Origin: Streptomyces sp. NBC_01571
GTDB taxonomy: Bacteria > Actinomycetota > Actinomycetes > Streptomycetales > Streptomycetaceae
NCBI RefSeq assembly: GCF_026339875.1
Contig: NZ_JAPEPZ010000001.1
Span: forward strand, 6,696,001 to 6,760,000
Direction of reading: 5' to 3'
Length of the DNA: 64,000 nucleotides
A program made the position numbers and the translations under genes. Below, in pieces: positions 9,720 through 18,907 of the stretch (positions within the stretch are counted from its first letter, which is position 1; the number at the start of each line of letters is the position of its first letter). The notes beneath the pieces were generated by a model, which was not told the DNA's origin, searched no databases, and saw only the letters and a program-made list of their open reading frames with translations.

Positions 9720-9869
9720 ATGAACTCATTCATGGACAACCTCGTCGGAATGCTCCCCGTCCTCGCCGTCCTCGCGGCCCTCGCCGTGGTGGCGCTGCCG
9801 TCGCTGATCGGGCTCGCGCACGAGCGGCGCGTGGACCGTCAGATCAGGGCTTCGTCACTCGCACGGTGA
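9720..9869 (+). CDS. Possible 49-residue single-pass membrane protein
   Basis: A short frame from ATG 9720 encodes one strongly hydrophobic segment (about residues 8-31) followed by a basic tail (HERRVDRQIRASSLAR), a plausible small type-I membrane protein. GC at third codon positions is high, as expected for coding DNA. The AGGAG nearest upstream is 24 bases away, so a later Met (residue 5) or another start may be used. Its end overlaps the convergent lipoprotein gene by 26 bases. No family is recognised; this could be chance. Confidence 0.4.
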   Translation: MNSFMDNLVGMLPVLAVLAALAVVALPSLIGLAHERRVDRQIRASSLAR

Positions 9870-10302
9870 CCGTCCACTCCTGGAGGCCCTTGCACGACAT
9901 CCGGTGCGGCTCGGTGGCGCACAGCGGGCGGGACGAGGTGAGGCGTACGGTCCCCGCCGAGACCGCCCGGAAGGCGGCGGAGGCGTCGCCCGGCTGGAGG
10001 ACGATCCCGCTGTTGGTGGCCTCCAGACCGTTGCCGTCGGCCTTGACGGGCGTCCAGGGCCGGGCGGCGGTGCCGTCCAGGGAGAGGCGGAGCTCCCCGC
10101 CCGTCGCGAGGCAGTACGTGCGGCCGGCGTCGGCGGTGCCGAGCTCCGCGGGCGCCGTGCCACAGCCCTGGGAGTGCTTCGTGGGGGACGGCGACACGGT
10201 GCCGCTGCCTCCCGCGTCGCCTCCGCCCTGTGTGCCGCAGCCCGCGAGCAGCAGCGTCAGGGCGGCGAGGGCGAGGACCGGGTGAGTGTGCGTAGGGCGC
10301 AT
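9844..10302 (-). CDS. Secreted lipoprotein of unknown function
   Basis: 152 residues starting MRPTHTHPVL, preceded by a strong AAGGAGGT ribosome-binding site. A frame extension to 10335 is rejected because that site would be inside it. Signal peptide with lipobox LLAGC (Cys at about residue 22), then a Gly/Ser/Thr linker and a compact domain with four further Cys (GCGTAP, TYCLA, PLCAT, MSCKG) that could form two disulfides outside the membrane. No enzyme motif. It lies downstream of the S53 protease gene in the segment that separates nrdS from nrdB. Confidence 0.75.
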   Translation of the reverse strand: MRPTHTHPVLALAALTLLLAGCGTQGGGDAGGSGTVSPSPTKHSQGCGTAPAELGTADAGRTYCLATGGELRLSLDGTAARPWTPVKADGNGLEATNSGIVLQPGDASAAFRAVSAGTVRLTSSRPLCATEPHRMSCKGLQEWTVTVRVTKP

Positions 10303-10363
10303 GGGGGTGACCTCCTTGTCGCTTGGACGTGTCACCCGCGTATCAGGATCCCCACCGGAGGGG

Positions 10364-10397
10364 CGGGACCCCGGCCGCGACTACGGCCCGGGTCCCG
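10364..10397 (-). terminator. Terminator hairpin of the S53 protease gene
   Basis: Fourteen-base arms (10364-10377, 10384-10397) complementary except for one central position, loop of 6. It sits 7 bases past the protease stop on the minus strand. Confidence 0.65.
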
Positions 10398-10403
10398 CGG
10401 TGC

Positions 10404-12482
10404 TCAGCTGGTCGTGACGGCGGTGTCGTCGAGGACAAAGCTGGTCTGGAGCGAGGAGTCCTCCGCACCGCTGAACTTCAGGGTGACGGTGGAGCCGGCG
10501 AACGAGGACAGGTCGAAGGTCTTCTGGGCGTACCCGGTGGCCTTGTCGAGGTTGGAGTACGTGGCCAGGGTGGTCGATCCGGCGGTGACCGTCAGCTTGT
10601 CGTAGGCGCTGCTGGTGGTGGTCTCCGCGGTGTCGATGTGCAGGTAGAAGGTGAGGCCGGCCTTGCAGCCGGCGGGGATCGTCACCGACTGGGAGAGCGT
10701 GTCGGTGTGGGTGGAGCCGTAGCCGTCGAGCCAGGCCTTGTACGAGCCGGCGTGCGCCGCCTCGCCGGTGTCGTTCGTGATGACGCCGCTCGACGCGGTC
10801 CACGAGGCGCTGCCCGACTCGAAGCCCGGGTTGCCGAGCAACTGCGCCGAGGTGCAGCCGCCGCCGGAGGTGCTCACGGTCCAGGTGAACGAGGCCGAGC
10901 CGGAGGCGCCCGTGCTGTCCTTCGCCGTGACGGTGACCGCGTAGGTGCCCGCGGTGCTCGCCGTGCCGGAGATCAGTCCGGTCGAGGCGTTGATGGACAG
11001 CCCCGTCGGCAGCCCGGTCGCGCTGTACGTGAGGGCCGCGCCCGCGCTGTCACTGGCCGCGATCTGCAGGCTCACCGAACTGCCCGTCGCGGTGGACCGG
11101 TTGCCCGGGTTGGTGACGGTCACCGTGTTGCCCGTGCCGGTGCCCGAGGTGAAGGCGGCCGTGCCGTTGGGGGTGCCCCAGCCGGTCGGTCCGTCGTAGC
11201 CGGCGGTCGCGGTGCAGAAGTACGACGGCGAGCAGGAGCCGTTGTTGCCGCTGGTCACGTCGTAGAGGCTCGACGTGTGGGAGTAGGGGTACTTCGCCGG
11301 GTAGTCGGCGGAGCCGGGGGTGCCGGCCAGTGCGTAGACACCGGCGATGATCGGCGCCGAGGCGCTGGTGCCGCCGTAGACCGCCCAGCCGGAGCCGCCG
11401 TAGGTGTCGTACACGGCCACGCCGGTGGCGGGGTCGGCGACCGCGGAGACGTCGGACTCCATGCGTCGCGAGCAGCCGGTGTCGGTCTGCCAGCTCGGCT
11501 TGGCGTCGTACGCGGAGCAGCCGGAGCCGGTGCCCTCGGTGCTGCTGGTCTTCCACACGGACTCGGTCCAGCCGCGGGAGCCGGAGGACGTGGACAGCGC
11601 GGTGCCGCCGACGGCGGTCACGTACTGGGACGTGGCCGGGTACTCGGCGCCGTAGGCCTCGTCACCGGAGGAGACGGTGATGGCGACGCCCGGGTGCTTG
11701 AAGTACGAGGTGTCCTCGCTGGTCTGGGAGGACGACTCGCCGCCGCCCCAGCTGTTGGACACGAACTTCGCGCCCAGCGCGACGGCCTCGTTCTCGGCGG
11801 TGCCGAGGTTGGCGTCGGTGGGCGAAGTGGCCTCCACGAGGATGATGTTGCAGTTCGGGCAGACGGCGCTGACCATGTCGATGTCGAGCGCTTCCTCGCC
11901 CGCCCAGCCGCTGTCGTTCGTCGGCAGCGAGGTGGTCGAGCCGGTCTGGCTGACCTGCTTGAAGCAGCCGTTGGCCTTGGTGCAGGCCGACAGGCCGAAC
12001 TGCGAGCGGTAGGTGGCGAGGTCCGATTCGGCGTTGGGGTCGTTGTAGGCGTCGACCACGGCGACCGTCAGGCCCGAACCGCCGGTCGAGGGCAGGTTGT
12101 AGGCGCTGTGCAGGTTGGCCGGGCTGAGGCCGGACACCGCGGCGGCGGCGTCGGGGGAGACCGCGGCGGCCAGCCTCTGCTTGATGTCGGTGCGGCGCTG
12201 GGCGAAGCAGGCCGCGTGACCGGGCGTCGGAGCGCCGCACAGATGGGTGGTCGGCACCTTCTGGCCCGCCCTGCCCGTCGCGTGGACGGCCTGGGCGGCC
12301 GGAGCGGTCAGGGCCTTCGCGTTCTGGGTCACGCGAGAGGTGTGTCCGGTGGCCGGCGCGGTCTGGGCGCCGGCGGCCGGGGCCGCCATGAGACCGGCGA
12401 CGGTGAGGGCGAGTGCGGGGGCGGCGGCGGTCAGGAGTCTTCGCAACCGCCGGGCGGGCCTGCTGGAGCGTGTCTCACTCAT
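10404..12482 (-). CDS. Secreted S53 (sedolisin-type) serine-carboxyl peptidase with C-terminal Ig-like and jelly-roll-like modules
   Basis: 692 residues. A twin-arginine-like signal region ([20 protein letters not shown]...GAQ, about 1-40) is followed by a short propeptide-like segment. The catalytic domain (about 125-445) has the sedolisin residues E196-x3-D200, D274 in SSGDEAYG (oxyanion Asp) and S373 in GGTSASAP. A putative Ig-like domain follows (about 450-540, ending in FTWTV). The C-terminal ~150 residues start [14 protein letters not shown], a fold seen in carbohydrate- or cell-surface-binding tails. Sedolisins are acid-active endopeptidases. This one lies in the insert that splits the nrd gene set, so it may be recently acquired or relocated. 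Confidence 0.88.
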   Translation of the reverse strand: MSETRSSRPARRLRRLLTAAAPALALTVAGLMAAPAAGAQTAPATGHTSRVTQNAKALTAPAAQAVHATGRAGQKVPTTHLCGAPTPGHAACFAQRRTDIKQRLAAAVSPDAAAAVSGLSPANLHSAYNLPSTGGSGLTVAVVDAYNDPNAESDLATYRSQFGLSACTKANGCFKQVSQTGSTTSLPTNDSGWAGEEALDIDMVSAVCPNCNIILVEATSPTDANLGTAENEAVALGAKFVSNSWGGGESSSQTSEDTSYFKHPGVAITVSSGDEAYGAEYPATSQYVTAVGGTALSTSSGSRGWTESVWKTSSTEGTGSGCSAYDAKPSWQTDTGCSRRMESDVSAVADPATGVAVYDTYGGSGWAVYGGTSASAPIIAGVYALAGTPGSADYPAKYPYSHTSSLYDVTSGNNGSCSPSYFCTATAGYDGPTGWGTPNGTAAFTSGTGTGNTVTVTNPGNRSTATGSSVSLQIAASDSAGAALTYSATGLPTGLSINASTGLISGTASTAGTYAVTVTAKDSTGASGSASFTWTVSTSGGGCTSAQLLGNPGFESGSASWTASSGVITNDTGEAAHAGSYKAWLDGYGSTHTDTLSQSVTIPAGCKAGLTFYLHIDTAETTTSSAYDKLTVTAGSTTLATYSNLDKATGYAQKTFDLSSFAGSTVTLKFSGAEDSSLQTSFVLDDTAVTTS

Positions 12483-12793
12483 GGGAGTGCTGCCTCCATC
12501 GGTTTGAGGCCGGTGCCGCGCGGGCCCGGGTGGGGCCGTTACGCGGTTCCACAGCCGGGAGTGGGGTTCTCGGCGCTGAGCTCAGGTGGGGACCCGTGAC
12601 GCGCGTAGCGCGGTGAACGCAGAGCTTTGTCATGGGCATGACACATTGATCGTCCAGGGATGCCACGGGGCGTGGCACGGCGGGACGGCCAGAACGTAAC
12701 CGGCACGGACGGCAATCGAACAGTCACGCCCGAAGAACTTTGCCGCTCCATAGGCGGGGATTGGCACGGGGATTGGCGTGGCTGGGGGCGGAC
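12483..12793. other. Gene-free stretch upstream of the protease
   Basis: Together with the following terminator this forms a 373-base gap between the S53 gene and nrdB. It includes an AT-richer patch around 12690-12760 that probably carries the minus-strand protease promoter. I see no convincing coding frame or RNA gene. Confidence 0.5.
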
Positions 12794-12833
12794 GTGACGA
12801 AGCCGGGCCGCGCACGCGGCCCGGCCTCGTCAC
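12794..12833 (-). terminator. Terminator of nrdAB
   Basis: Nineteen-base arms (12794-12812 and 12815-12833) with a single mismatch and a 2-base loop, 22 bases past the nrdB stop. A strong intrinsic terminator here means nrdAB transcription ends before the protease and the probable nrdS gene. Confidence 0.75.
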
Positions 12834-12855
12834 CCGAAGACCCGTTCGGGAGCGG

Positions 12856-13869
12856 TCAGAACTCCTCGTCGAAGCCGACCGAGCCCTCCACGGCGACCTG
12901 GTACGCCGAAGGACGGCGCTCGAAGAAGTTGGTCAGTTCCTGGACGCCCTGGAGCTCCATGAAGGAGAAGGGGTTCTCGGAGCCGTAGACCGGGGCGAAG
13001 CCGAGACGCTGGAGGCGCTGGTCGGCGACGCACTCCAGATACTGGCGCATCGACTCGGTGTTCATGCCCGGCAGCCCCTCACCGCACAGGTCGCGCCCGA
13101 ACTGCAGCTCGGCCTCCACGGCTTCCCGCAGCATGTCGGTGACCTGCTGCTGGAGCTGGTCGTCGAAGAGCTCGGGCTCCTCCTTGCGGACGGTGTCGAC
13201 CACCTCGAAGGCGAAGGACATGTGCATCGTCTCGTCGCGGAACACCCAGTTGGTGCCCGTCGCCAGACCGTGCAGCAGACCCCGGCTGCGGAACCAGTAG
13301 ACGTACGCGAAGGCTCCGTAGAAGAAGAGGCCCTCGATGCACGCGGCGAAGCAGATGAGGTTCAGCAGGAAGCGGCGCCGGTCGGCCTTGGTCTCCAGGC
13401 GGTCCAGCTTCTCCACCGAGTCCATCCACTTGAAGCAGAACTCGGCCTTCTCCCGGATGGAGGGGATGTTCTCGACGGCCGCGAAGGCCGCCGTCCTGTC
13501 CTCCGGGTCGGGCAGATAGGTGTCCAGCAGGGTCAGATAGAACTGGACGTGCACGGCCTCCTCGAACAGCTGGCGCGAGAGGTACAGGCGCGCCTCGGGG
13601 GAGTTGATGTGCTTGTACAGCGTCAGGACGAGGTTGTTCGCCACGATCGAGTCGCCGGTCGCGAAGAACGCGACCAGCCGGCCGATCATGTGCTGCTCGC
13701 CCTGCGAGAGCTTCGCGAGGTCGGCGACGTCCGAGTGGAGGTCGACCTCCTCGACGGTCCAGGTGTTCTTGATGGCGTCCCGGTAGCGCTCGTAGAAGTC
13801 CGGGTAGCGCATGGGACGCAGGGTGAGTTCGAAGCCCGGGTCGAGCAGGTTCTTCTCGGTGGAGCTCAT
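12856..13869 (-). CDS. nrdB: Class Ia ribonucleotide reductase, small (beta) subunit
   Basis: Carries the di-iron/tyrosyl radical cofactor for aerobic deoxyribonucleotide synthesis. 337 residues. All expected ligands are at E. coli-like spacing: D73, E104, H107, E179, E213 and H216, with the radical tyrosine Y111 four residues after H107 (ExxHxxxY). The start codon overlaps the nrdA stop by one base (TAATG), so the two subunits are translationally coupled. In Streptomyces this oxygen-dependent enzyme is redundant with the B12-dependent class II NrdJ, and its expression is switched off by cobalamin through the leader riboswitch of nrdA. Confidence 0.96.
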   Translation of the reverse strand: MSSTEKNLLDPGFELTLRPMRYPDFYERYRDAIKNTWTVEEVDLHSDVADLAKLSQGEQHMIGRLVAFFATGDSIVANNLVLTLYKHINSPEARLYLSRQLFEEAVHVQFYLTLLDTYLPDPEDRTAAFAAVENIPSIREKAEFCFKWMDSVEKLDRLETKADRRRFLLNLICFAACIEGLFFYGAFAYVYWFRSRGLLHGLATGTNWVFRDETMHMSFAFEVVDTVRKEEPELFDDQLQQQVTDMLREAVEAELQFGRDLCGEGLPGMNTESMRQYLECVADQRLQRLGFAPVYGSENPFSFMELQGVQELTNFFERRPSAYQVAVEGSVGFDEEF

Positions 13870-16286
13870 TACTGACAGGCCTCGCAGGACTCGGGGTTCT
13901 CCAGGGAGCAGGCGACGGCGTCGGGGTCGGCGACCTGCTGGAGGGGGATGGTCTTCTCGGGCTGGGCCTGCGCCTGGGCGGCACGGGCGATGCGGGTCGC
14001 CGGACGCGAGCGCAGGTAGTACGTCGTCTTCAGGCCCGACTTCCACGCGTACGCGTACATCGAGGAGAGCTTGCCGATGGTCGGCGTCTCCAGGAAGAGG
14101 TTCAGCGACTGGGCCTGGTCCAGGAACGGGGTGCGGGCCGCGGCCATGTCGATGAGGCCGCGCTGCGGGATCTCCCACGCCGTGCGGTACAGGTCGCGGA
14201 CGTCCTGCGGCACCCAGGTGAAGCCCTGCACCGAGCCGTTCGACTCGCGCAGCGCCTCCCGGGTCTGCGCGTCCCACACACCGAGCTTCTTCAGCTCGGC
14301 CACCAGGTAGGAGTTGACCTGGAGGAACTCACCGGACAGCGTCTCGCGCTTGAAGAGGTTCGAGACCTGGGGCTCGATGCACTCGTACACGCCCGCGATG
14401 GACGCGATCGTCGCGGTGGGCGCGATGGCGAGCAGGAGCGAGTTGCGCATGCCGACGGCGGCGATGCGCTCCCGCAGCGCCGCCCAGCGCTCCGGCCAGT
14501 TCAGCTCGACGGCGAAGTGGTCGGGGTGCAGCACACCGCGGGCGGTACGGGTCTTCTCCCAGGCCGGCAGCGGGCCGTTGCGCTCGGCGAGGTCGGCGGA
14601 GGCCTCGTAGGCGGCGAGCATGATGCGCTCGGCGATGCGGGTGGAGAGCGCGCGGGCGGCGGGCGAGTCGAAGGGCAGACGCAGCTTGAAGAAGACGTCC
14701 TGGAGGCCCATCGCGCCGAGGCCGACGGGGCGCCACTTGGCGTTCGAGCGGCCCGCCTGCTCGGTCGGGTAGAAGTTGATGTCGACGACGCGGTCGAGGA
14801 AGGTGACGGCGGTACGGACCGTCTCGTCCAGCCGCTCCCAGTCGAGGTCACCGGTCGCCGTGTCGACGAACGCGCCGAGGTTGACCGAGCCGAGGTTGCA
14901 GACGGCCGTCTCCCCGTCGTCCGTTACCTCCAGGATCTCGGTGCACAGGTTCGAGGAGTGCACGGTGTGGCCCGGCTCCGCCGTCTGGTTGGCCGTGCGG
15001 TTGGCTGCGTCCTTGAAGGTCATCCAGCCGTTGCCGGTCTGCGCCAGGGTGCGCATCATGCGGCCGTAGAGGTCACGGGCCGGGATGGTCTTCTTCGCCA
15101 GGCCCTCCGCCTCCGCCGCGCGGTACGCCGCGTCGAACTCGGCGCCCCACAGGTCGACCAGGCCGGGCACGTCGGAGGGGGAGAAGAGGGACCACTGCGC
15201 GTCGGCGTCGACCCGGCGCATGAACTCGTCCGGGATCCAGTGCGCGAGGTTCAGGTTGTGTGTACGCCGGGCGTCCTCACCGGTGTTGTCCCGCAGTTCC
15301 AGGAACTCCTCGATGTCGGAGTGCCAGGTCTCCAGGTACACCGCGGCGGCGCCCTTGCGCCGGCCGCCCTGGTTCACCGCGGCGACCGAGGCGTCGAGGG
15401 TCTTCAGGAACGGGACGATGCCGTTGGAGTGCCCGTTCGTGCCGCGGATCAGTGAACCGCGGGAGCGGATGCGGGAGTAGGACAGCCCGATGCCGCCCGC
15501 GTGCTTCGACAGGCGCGCGACCTGGTGGTAGCGGTCGTAGATGGAGTCGAGCTCGTCCAGCGGGGAGTCGAGGAGGTAGCAGGACGACATCTGCGGGTGT
15601 CGCGTACCGGAGTTGAAGAGCGTGGGGGAGGAGGGGAGGTAGTCCAGGCGGCTCATCAGGCCGTAGAGCGCGGCCACTTCGTCGACGGACCGGGCCGTGT
15701 CGTCCTCCGCGAGGCCGGACGCCACCCGCAGCATGAAGTGCTGGGGGGTCTCGATGACCTTGCGGGTGATCGGGTGCCGGAGCAGGTACCGGCTGTGCAG
15801 GGTGCGCAGACCGAAGTAGCCGAAGCGGTCGTCGCCCGCGGTGTCGATCAGCGCGTCCAGCCGGGCCGCGTGCAGGTCGACGAAGTCGGCCGTGCGGTCG
15901 GCGATCAGACCCTCGCGCCGGCCCGTGGTGATGGACTCGGAGAACGTCGTGACGCCCTGCGAGGCGGCCTCCTCCGCGATGCCGACCGTCAGCAGCCTGG
16001 CGGCCAGCCGCGAGTAGACGGGGTCCTCGGAGATGAGGCCCGCGGCCGCCTCGGTGGCCAGCTCGCGCAGCTCCGCGTCGTCCGCGTGCGTGGACCGGCC
16101 GCGCAGGGCGGCGGCGGCGACCCGGCCGGGGTCGGCGCCGGGGAGGTCGGCGGTGAAGTCGGTCAGGGTACGCAGCAGCGTGGTACCGGGACCGTCCGTC
16201 TCCACCGGGGCCCGCTGCGCGGACTCCGCTTCCACCGGGGCCCGCTGGGCGGAAACTGAAACCGGGTCGGCTGGCGCGATGGTCAC
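13869..16286 (-). CDS. nrdA: Class Ia ribonucleotide reductase, large (alpha) subunit
   Basis: Reduces ribonucleoside diphosphates using the radical delivered by NrdB. About 805 residues. Visible features: SSCYLLDS and NLCTEILE active-site cysteines, the PTATIASIAGV loop, and a C-terminal tail with cysteines (CSLENPESCEACQ) for re-reduction. The start is the GTG reading VTIAPADP; the frame continues 17 codons upstream into the riboswitch leader. Near the N-terminus the octapeptide SAQRAPVE occurs twice, encoded by a 17-base direct repeat (16201-16217 and 16231-16247), so this linker has expanded. The upstream cobalamin riboswitch identifies it as the B12-repressed nrdA of Streptomyces. Confidence 0.95.
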   Translation of the reverse strand: MTIAPADPVSVSAQRAPVEAESAQRAPVETDGPGTTLLRTLTDFTADLPGADPGRVAAAALRGRSTHADDAELRELATEAAAGLISEDPVYSRLAARLLTVGIAEEAASQGVTTFSESITTGRREGLIADRTADFVDLHAARLDALIDTAGDDRFGYFGLRTLHSRYLLRHPITRKVIETPQHFMLRVASGLAEDDTARSVDEVAALYGLMSRLDYLPSSPTLFNSGTRHPQMSSCYLLDSPLDELDSIYDRYHQVARLSKHAGGIGLSYSRIRSRGSLIRGTNGHSNGIVPFLKTLDASVAAVNQGGRRKGAAAVYLETWHSDIEEFLELRDNTGEDARRTHNLNLAHWIPDEFMRRVDADAQWSLFSPSDVPGLVDLWGAEFDAAYRAAEAEGLAKKTIPARDLYGRMMRTLAQTGNGWMTFKDAANRTANQTAEPGHTVHSSNLCTEILEVTDDGETAVCNLGSVNLGAFVDTATGDLDWERLDETVRTAVTFLDRVVDINFYPTEQAGRSNAKWRPVGLGAMGLQDVFFKLRLPFDSPAARALSTRIAERIMLAAYEASADLAERNGPLPAWEKTRTARGVLHPDHFAVELNWPERWAALRERIAAVGMRNSLLLAIAPTATIASIAGVYECIEPQVSNLFKRETLSGEFLQVNSYLVAELKKLGVWDAQTREALRESNGSVQGFTWVPQDVRDLYRTAWEIPQRGLIDMAAARTPFLDQAQSLNLFLETPTIGKLSSMYAYAWKSGLKTTYYLRSRPATRIARAAQAQAQPEKTIPLQQVADPDAVACSLENPESCEACQ

Positions 16287-16402
16287 TTGGGGCTCTCCCT
16301 CGCTCGGCACGGGGCCTGGCGGAGGGCAGCGGGACACGCGACTCCGTTACGGGTACGCGTGCGTCCACCGGCCCATTCCACGAGGCCCGGACGTCGTCGT
16401 CG

Positions 16403-16545
16403 CCCGGCCGGCTGGCCGGGGCACGCTGTCGGCAGGTCCTCGGACTGAAGCCCGTGCGCGAATGCGCACAAGTACACCGTTGCGGGACAGTTCCGGATTC
16501 GCACCGGATTCCCCTGCGGCGACAGCGAGCATGAGCATACATCTA
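16403..16545 (-). promoter_or_regulatory. Cobalamin (adenosyl-B12) riboswitch upstream of nrdA
   Basis: Read on the minus strand, the leader contains the conserved aptamer core GAATCCGGTGCGAATCCGGA, then ACTGTCCCGCAACGGTGTA, a variable stem, and the B12 box AGTCCGAGGACCTGCC at about 16432-16447. Promoter-proximal to nrdA, a GC-rich 7-bp hairpin (16403-16409 with 16414-16420) is a candidate expression-platform terminator. A B12 riboswitch repressing nrdABS has been shown experimentally in S. coelicolor. Aptamer limits are estimated by eye. Confidence 0.93.
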
Positions 16546-16602
16546 GTGCCGGGCTGAGGAAGCACCCCCACATGTTGTGCCGTGTCGGCTTCGAGGGGGG
16601 CG

Positions 16603-17121
16603 CTACGGAGTGTGCCTGAGGGTCAACTCGTAGGTGAGGAGGAAGATGTCGTCGAGGTGCGGAACCGGGTTCCAGTCGCGCTCCGGGGTGCGGGTGAAGC
16701 CGAGGCGTTCGTAGAGACGGTGGGCCGCGCGCATGGTGCGCTGGGTGGACAGCACCACGCGTCCGCAGCCCCCGGTGGCCCGTGCGCGGTCGACGCAGGC
16801 GCCCACGAGGGCCGTTCCCGCACCCCGGCCGCGGGCCTCGCGGGCGACGGCGAGCATCCGGATCTCGGCCTCGCCGGGCCGCGCGATGTCGGCCATGGGT
16901 CCGCCCCGGGGGACGAAGGTCACGCCGCCGAGGACCCGTTCCCCCTCGACCGCGACGAGGACCTCGGCCGCGGCGGCCCGCTTCGCGACGTCCCGCAGCT
17001 CTCCGAGATACGGGTCGCTCTCCCCGTAGTCGAGCAGCCCGTCCCCGAGATAGGTCCGCACGGTGATCTCACCGACGCCGGGGTACTCCTCCGGCCGCGC
17101 CGGCCTGATGACGATGTCCAT
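16603..17121 (-). CDS. GNAT-family N-acetyltransferase
   Basis: 172 residues from the Met of MDIVIRPARPEEY (an ATG five codons upstream is also possible; neither has a strong ribosome-binding site). The acetyl-CoA-binding signature is clear: IRMLAVAREARGRGAGTALV (motif A, RGRGAG) and the C-terminal AHRLYERLGFTRTPERDW. Substrate cannot be told. It is read toward the symporter operon from the far side of the nrdA leader and is not obviously linked to either. Confidence 0.85.
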   Translation of the reverse strand: MDIVIRPARPEEYPGVGEITVRTYLGDGLLDYGESDPYLGELRDVAKRAAAAEVLVAVEGERVLGGVTFVPRGGPMADIARPGEAEIRMLAVAREARGRGAGTALVGACVDRARATGGCGRVVLSTQRTMRAAHRLYERLGFTRTPERDWNPVPHLDDIFLLTYELTLRHTP

Positions 17122-17296
17122 GCCGGGAGTGTGCATCAGACGTACGGCGACGGGCCGCCGGATTTTCCTCCGACGGCCCGCTCGCCGCTACCGCTGTCCC
17201 GGGCCGCGCCCGGCCGTTCCCGCCCGACGGGAACCGCCGGACGCGGTCCAGGACGTGTCGCGAAAGTCCCGCCTGCCTCGCGACGCCTGGCACGTC

Positions 17297-18907
17297 CTAG
17301 TGGCCCGCCTCCGCGGTGGCGGGGGGCAGTTCGACCTGGACTCCCGGGTCGCCGGCGTCCGCCGTGTAGTCCGCGGGTGACGTCTCGTCCACGCCGTCGG
17401 GCGCCTTGAAGGCCCGCAGGGCGAAGGTGAGGACGACGGAGACCACCACGTTCATGACGAACGCCGTCAGGCCGATGTATCCGATCTCCCCGATCCCGGG
17501 GATCTCCTTCGAGCTGCCGCCGAAGTGCTTCTGCGTCGGTGAGGCGACCCCGTAGGCGGCGAGCGTGCCGTAGAGCATGCCGACCGCCCAGCCGCCGAGC
17601 AGCGCCCAGCGGTGGAACCAGCGCGTGAACAGACCGCCGACCAGGGCCGGGAAGGTCTGAAGGATCCAGATGCCGCCCAGGAGCTGGAAGTTGATGGCGA
17701 CCGTCTTGTCCATCGTCAGGACGAAGACCAGCGCGCCGACCTTCACCAGGAGCGAGACCAGCTTGGAGACCTTCGTCTCCTGCTGCGGGGTGGCGTCCGG
17801 CTTGATGAAGTCCTTGTAGATGTTGCGGGTGAAGAGGTTCGCGGCCGCGATGGACATGATGGCCGCGGGGACGAGGGCTCCGATGCCGATCGCGGCGAAG
17901 GCCACCCCGGCGAACCAGTCCGGGAACATGTCCTCGAAGAGCTGAGGGATGGCGAGCTGGCCGTTGGTGACCTTCACCCCGGCCGCGATCGCCATGAAGC
18001 CGAGCAGGGCGAGCAGGCCCAGCATCAGGGAGTAGAGCGGCAGGATCGTGGTGTTGCGCCGGATCACCTCACGGCTGCGGCTGGACAGCGTCGCGGTGAT
18101 CGAGTGCGGGTACATGAACAGGGCGAGCGCGGAGCCGAGCGCCAGGGTGGCGTAGGTCCACTGCCCGGCCTGGGCCGGTACGATCCCGCCCGCGCCGGCC
18201 GCGGCGTACTTCTCGCTCGCCGAGTGGAAGATCTCGTCGAACCCGCCCAGCTTGATCGGGATGTAGATGATGGCCACCGCGATCACGATGTAGATCAGGG
18301 TGTCCTTCACGAACGCGATCAAGGCGGGGGCGCGCAGGCCCGACGAGTAGGTGTACGCGGCCAGTACGCCGAAGGCGATGAGGAGCGGGAGGTCCTTGAC
18401 GAACCAGTTCGTGTTCTCGCCGCCGCCGACGCCCATCACGTCCAGCACGGCCTGGATGCCGACCAGTTGGAGCGCGATGTACGGCATGGTCGCGAGGATG
18501 CCGGTGACGGCCACCGCGAGGGACAGACCCTTGGAGCCGAAGCGCCCGCGCACGAAGTCCGACGTCGTCACATAGCCGTGCTTGTGCGAGACGGACCACA
18601 GGCGGGGCAGGAACGTGAAGACCAGGGGGTAGACGAGGATCGTGTACGGCACGGCGAAGAAGCCGGCCGCGCCCGCCGCGTAGATCGCGGCCGGTACGGC
18701 GACGAAGGTGTACGCCGTGTAGAGGTCGCCGCCGAGCAGGAACCAGGTGACCCAGGTGCCGAACGACCGTCCGCCCAGGCCCCATTCGTCGAGGCTGTGC
18801 TCGTTGTCGGCCTTGCGCCAGCGCGCGGCCAGGAATCCCATGACCGTGACGGCCACGAAGAAGATGATGAAGACGGCGAGTGCCACGCCGTTCACGCCGT
18901 CGTTCAT
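17297..18907 (-). CDS. Sodium:solute symporter (SSS family)
   Basis: 536 residues with about 13 hydrophobic segments spread through the chain. The SSS-type region includes WFLLGGDLYTAYTFVAVPAAIYAAG and the central GSALALFMYPHSITATLSSRSREVIRRNTTILPLY; the acidic soluble C-terminus is short. It resembles the monocarboxylate/acetate-type branch in Actinobacteria, but substrate is inferred only. Its start overlaps the stop of the DUF3311 gene upstream (ATGA), a pairing seen repeatedly for these symporters, which suggests that the small protein is a dedicated subunit. Confidence 0.9.
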   Translation of the reverse strand: MNDGVNGVALAVFIIFFVAVTVMGFLAARWRKADNEHSLDEWGLGGRSFGTWVTWFLLGGDLYTAYTFVAVPAAIYAAGAAGFFAVPYTILVYPLVFTFLPRLWSVSHKHGYVTTSDFVRGRFGSKGLSLAVAVTGILATMPYIALQLVGIQAVLDVMGVGGGENTNWFVKDLPLLIAFGVLAAYTYSSGLRAPALIAFVKDTLIYIVIAVAIIYIPIKLGGFDEIFHSASEKYAAAGAGGIVPAQAGQWTYATLALGSALALFMYPHSITATLSSRSREVIRRNTTILPLYSLMLGLLALLGFMAIAAGVKVTNGQLAIPQLFEDMFPDWFAGVAFAAIGIGALVPAAIMSIAAANLFTRNIYKDFIKPDATPQQETKVSKLVSLLVKVGALVFVLTMDKTVAINFQLLGGIWILQTFPALVGGLFTRWFHRWALLGGWAVGMLYGTLAAYGVASPTQKHFGGSSKEIPGIGEIGYIGLTAFVMNVVVSVVLTFALRAFKAPDGVDETSPADYTADAGDPGVQVELPPATAEAGH

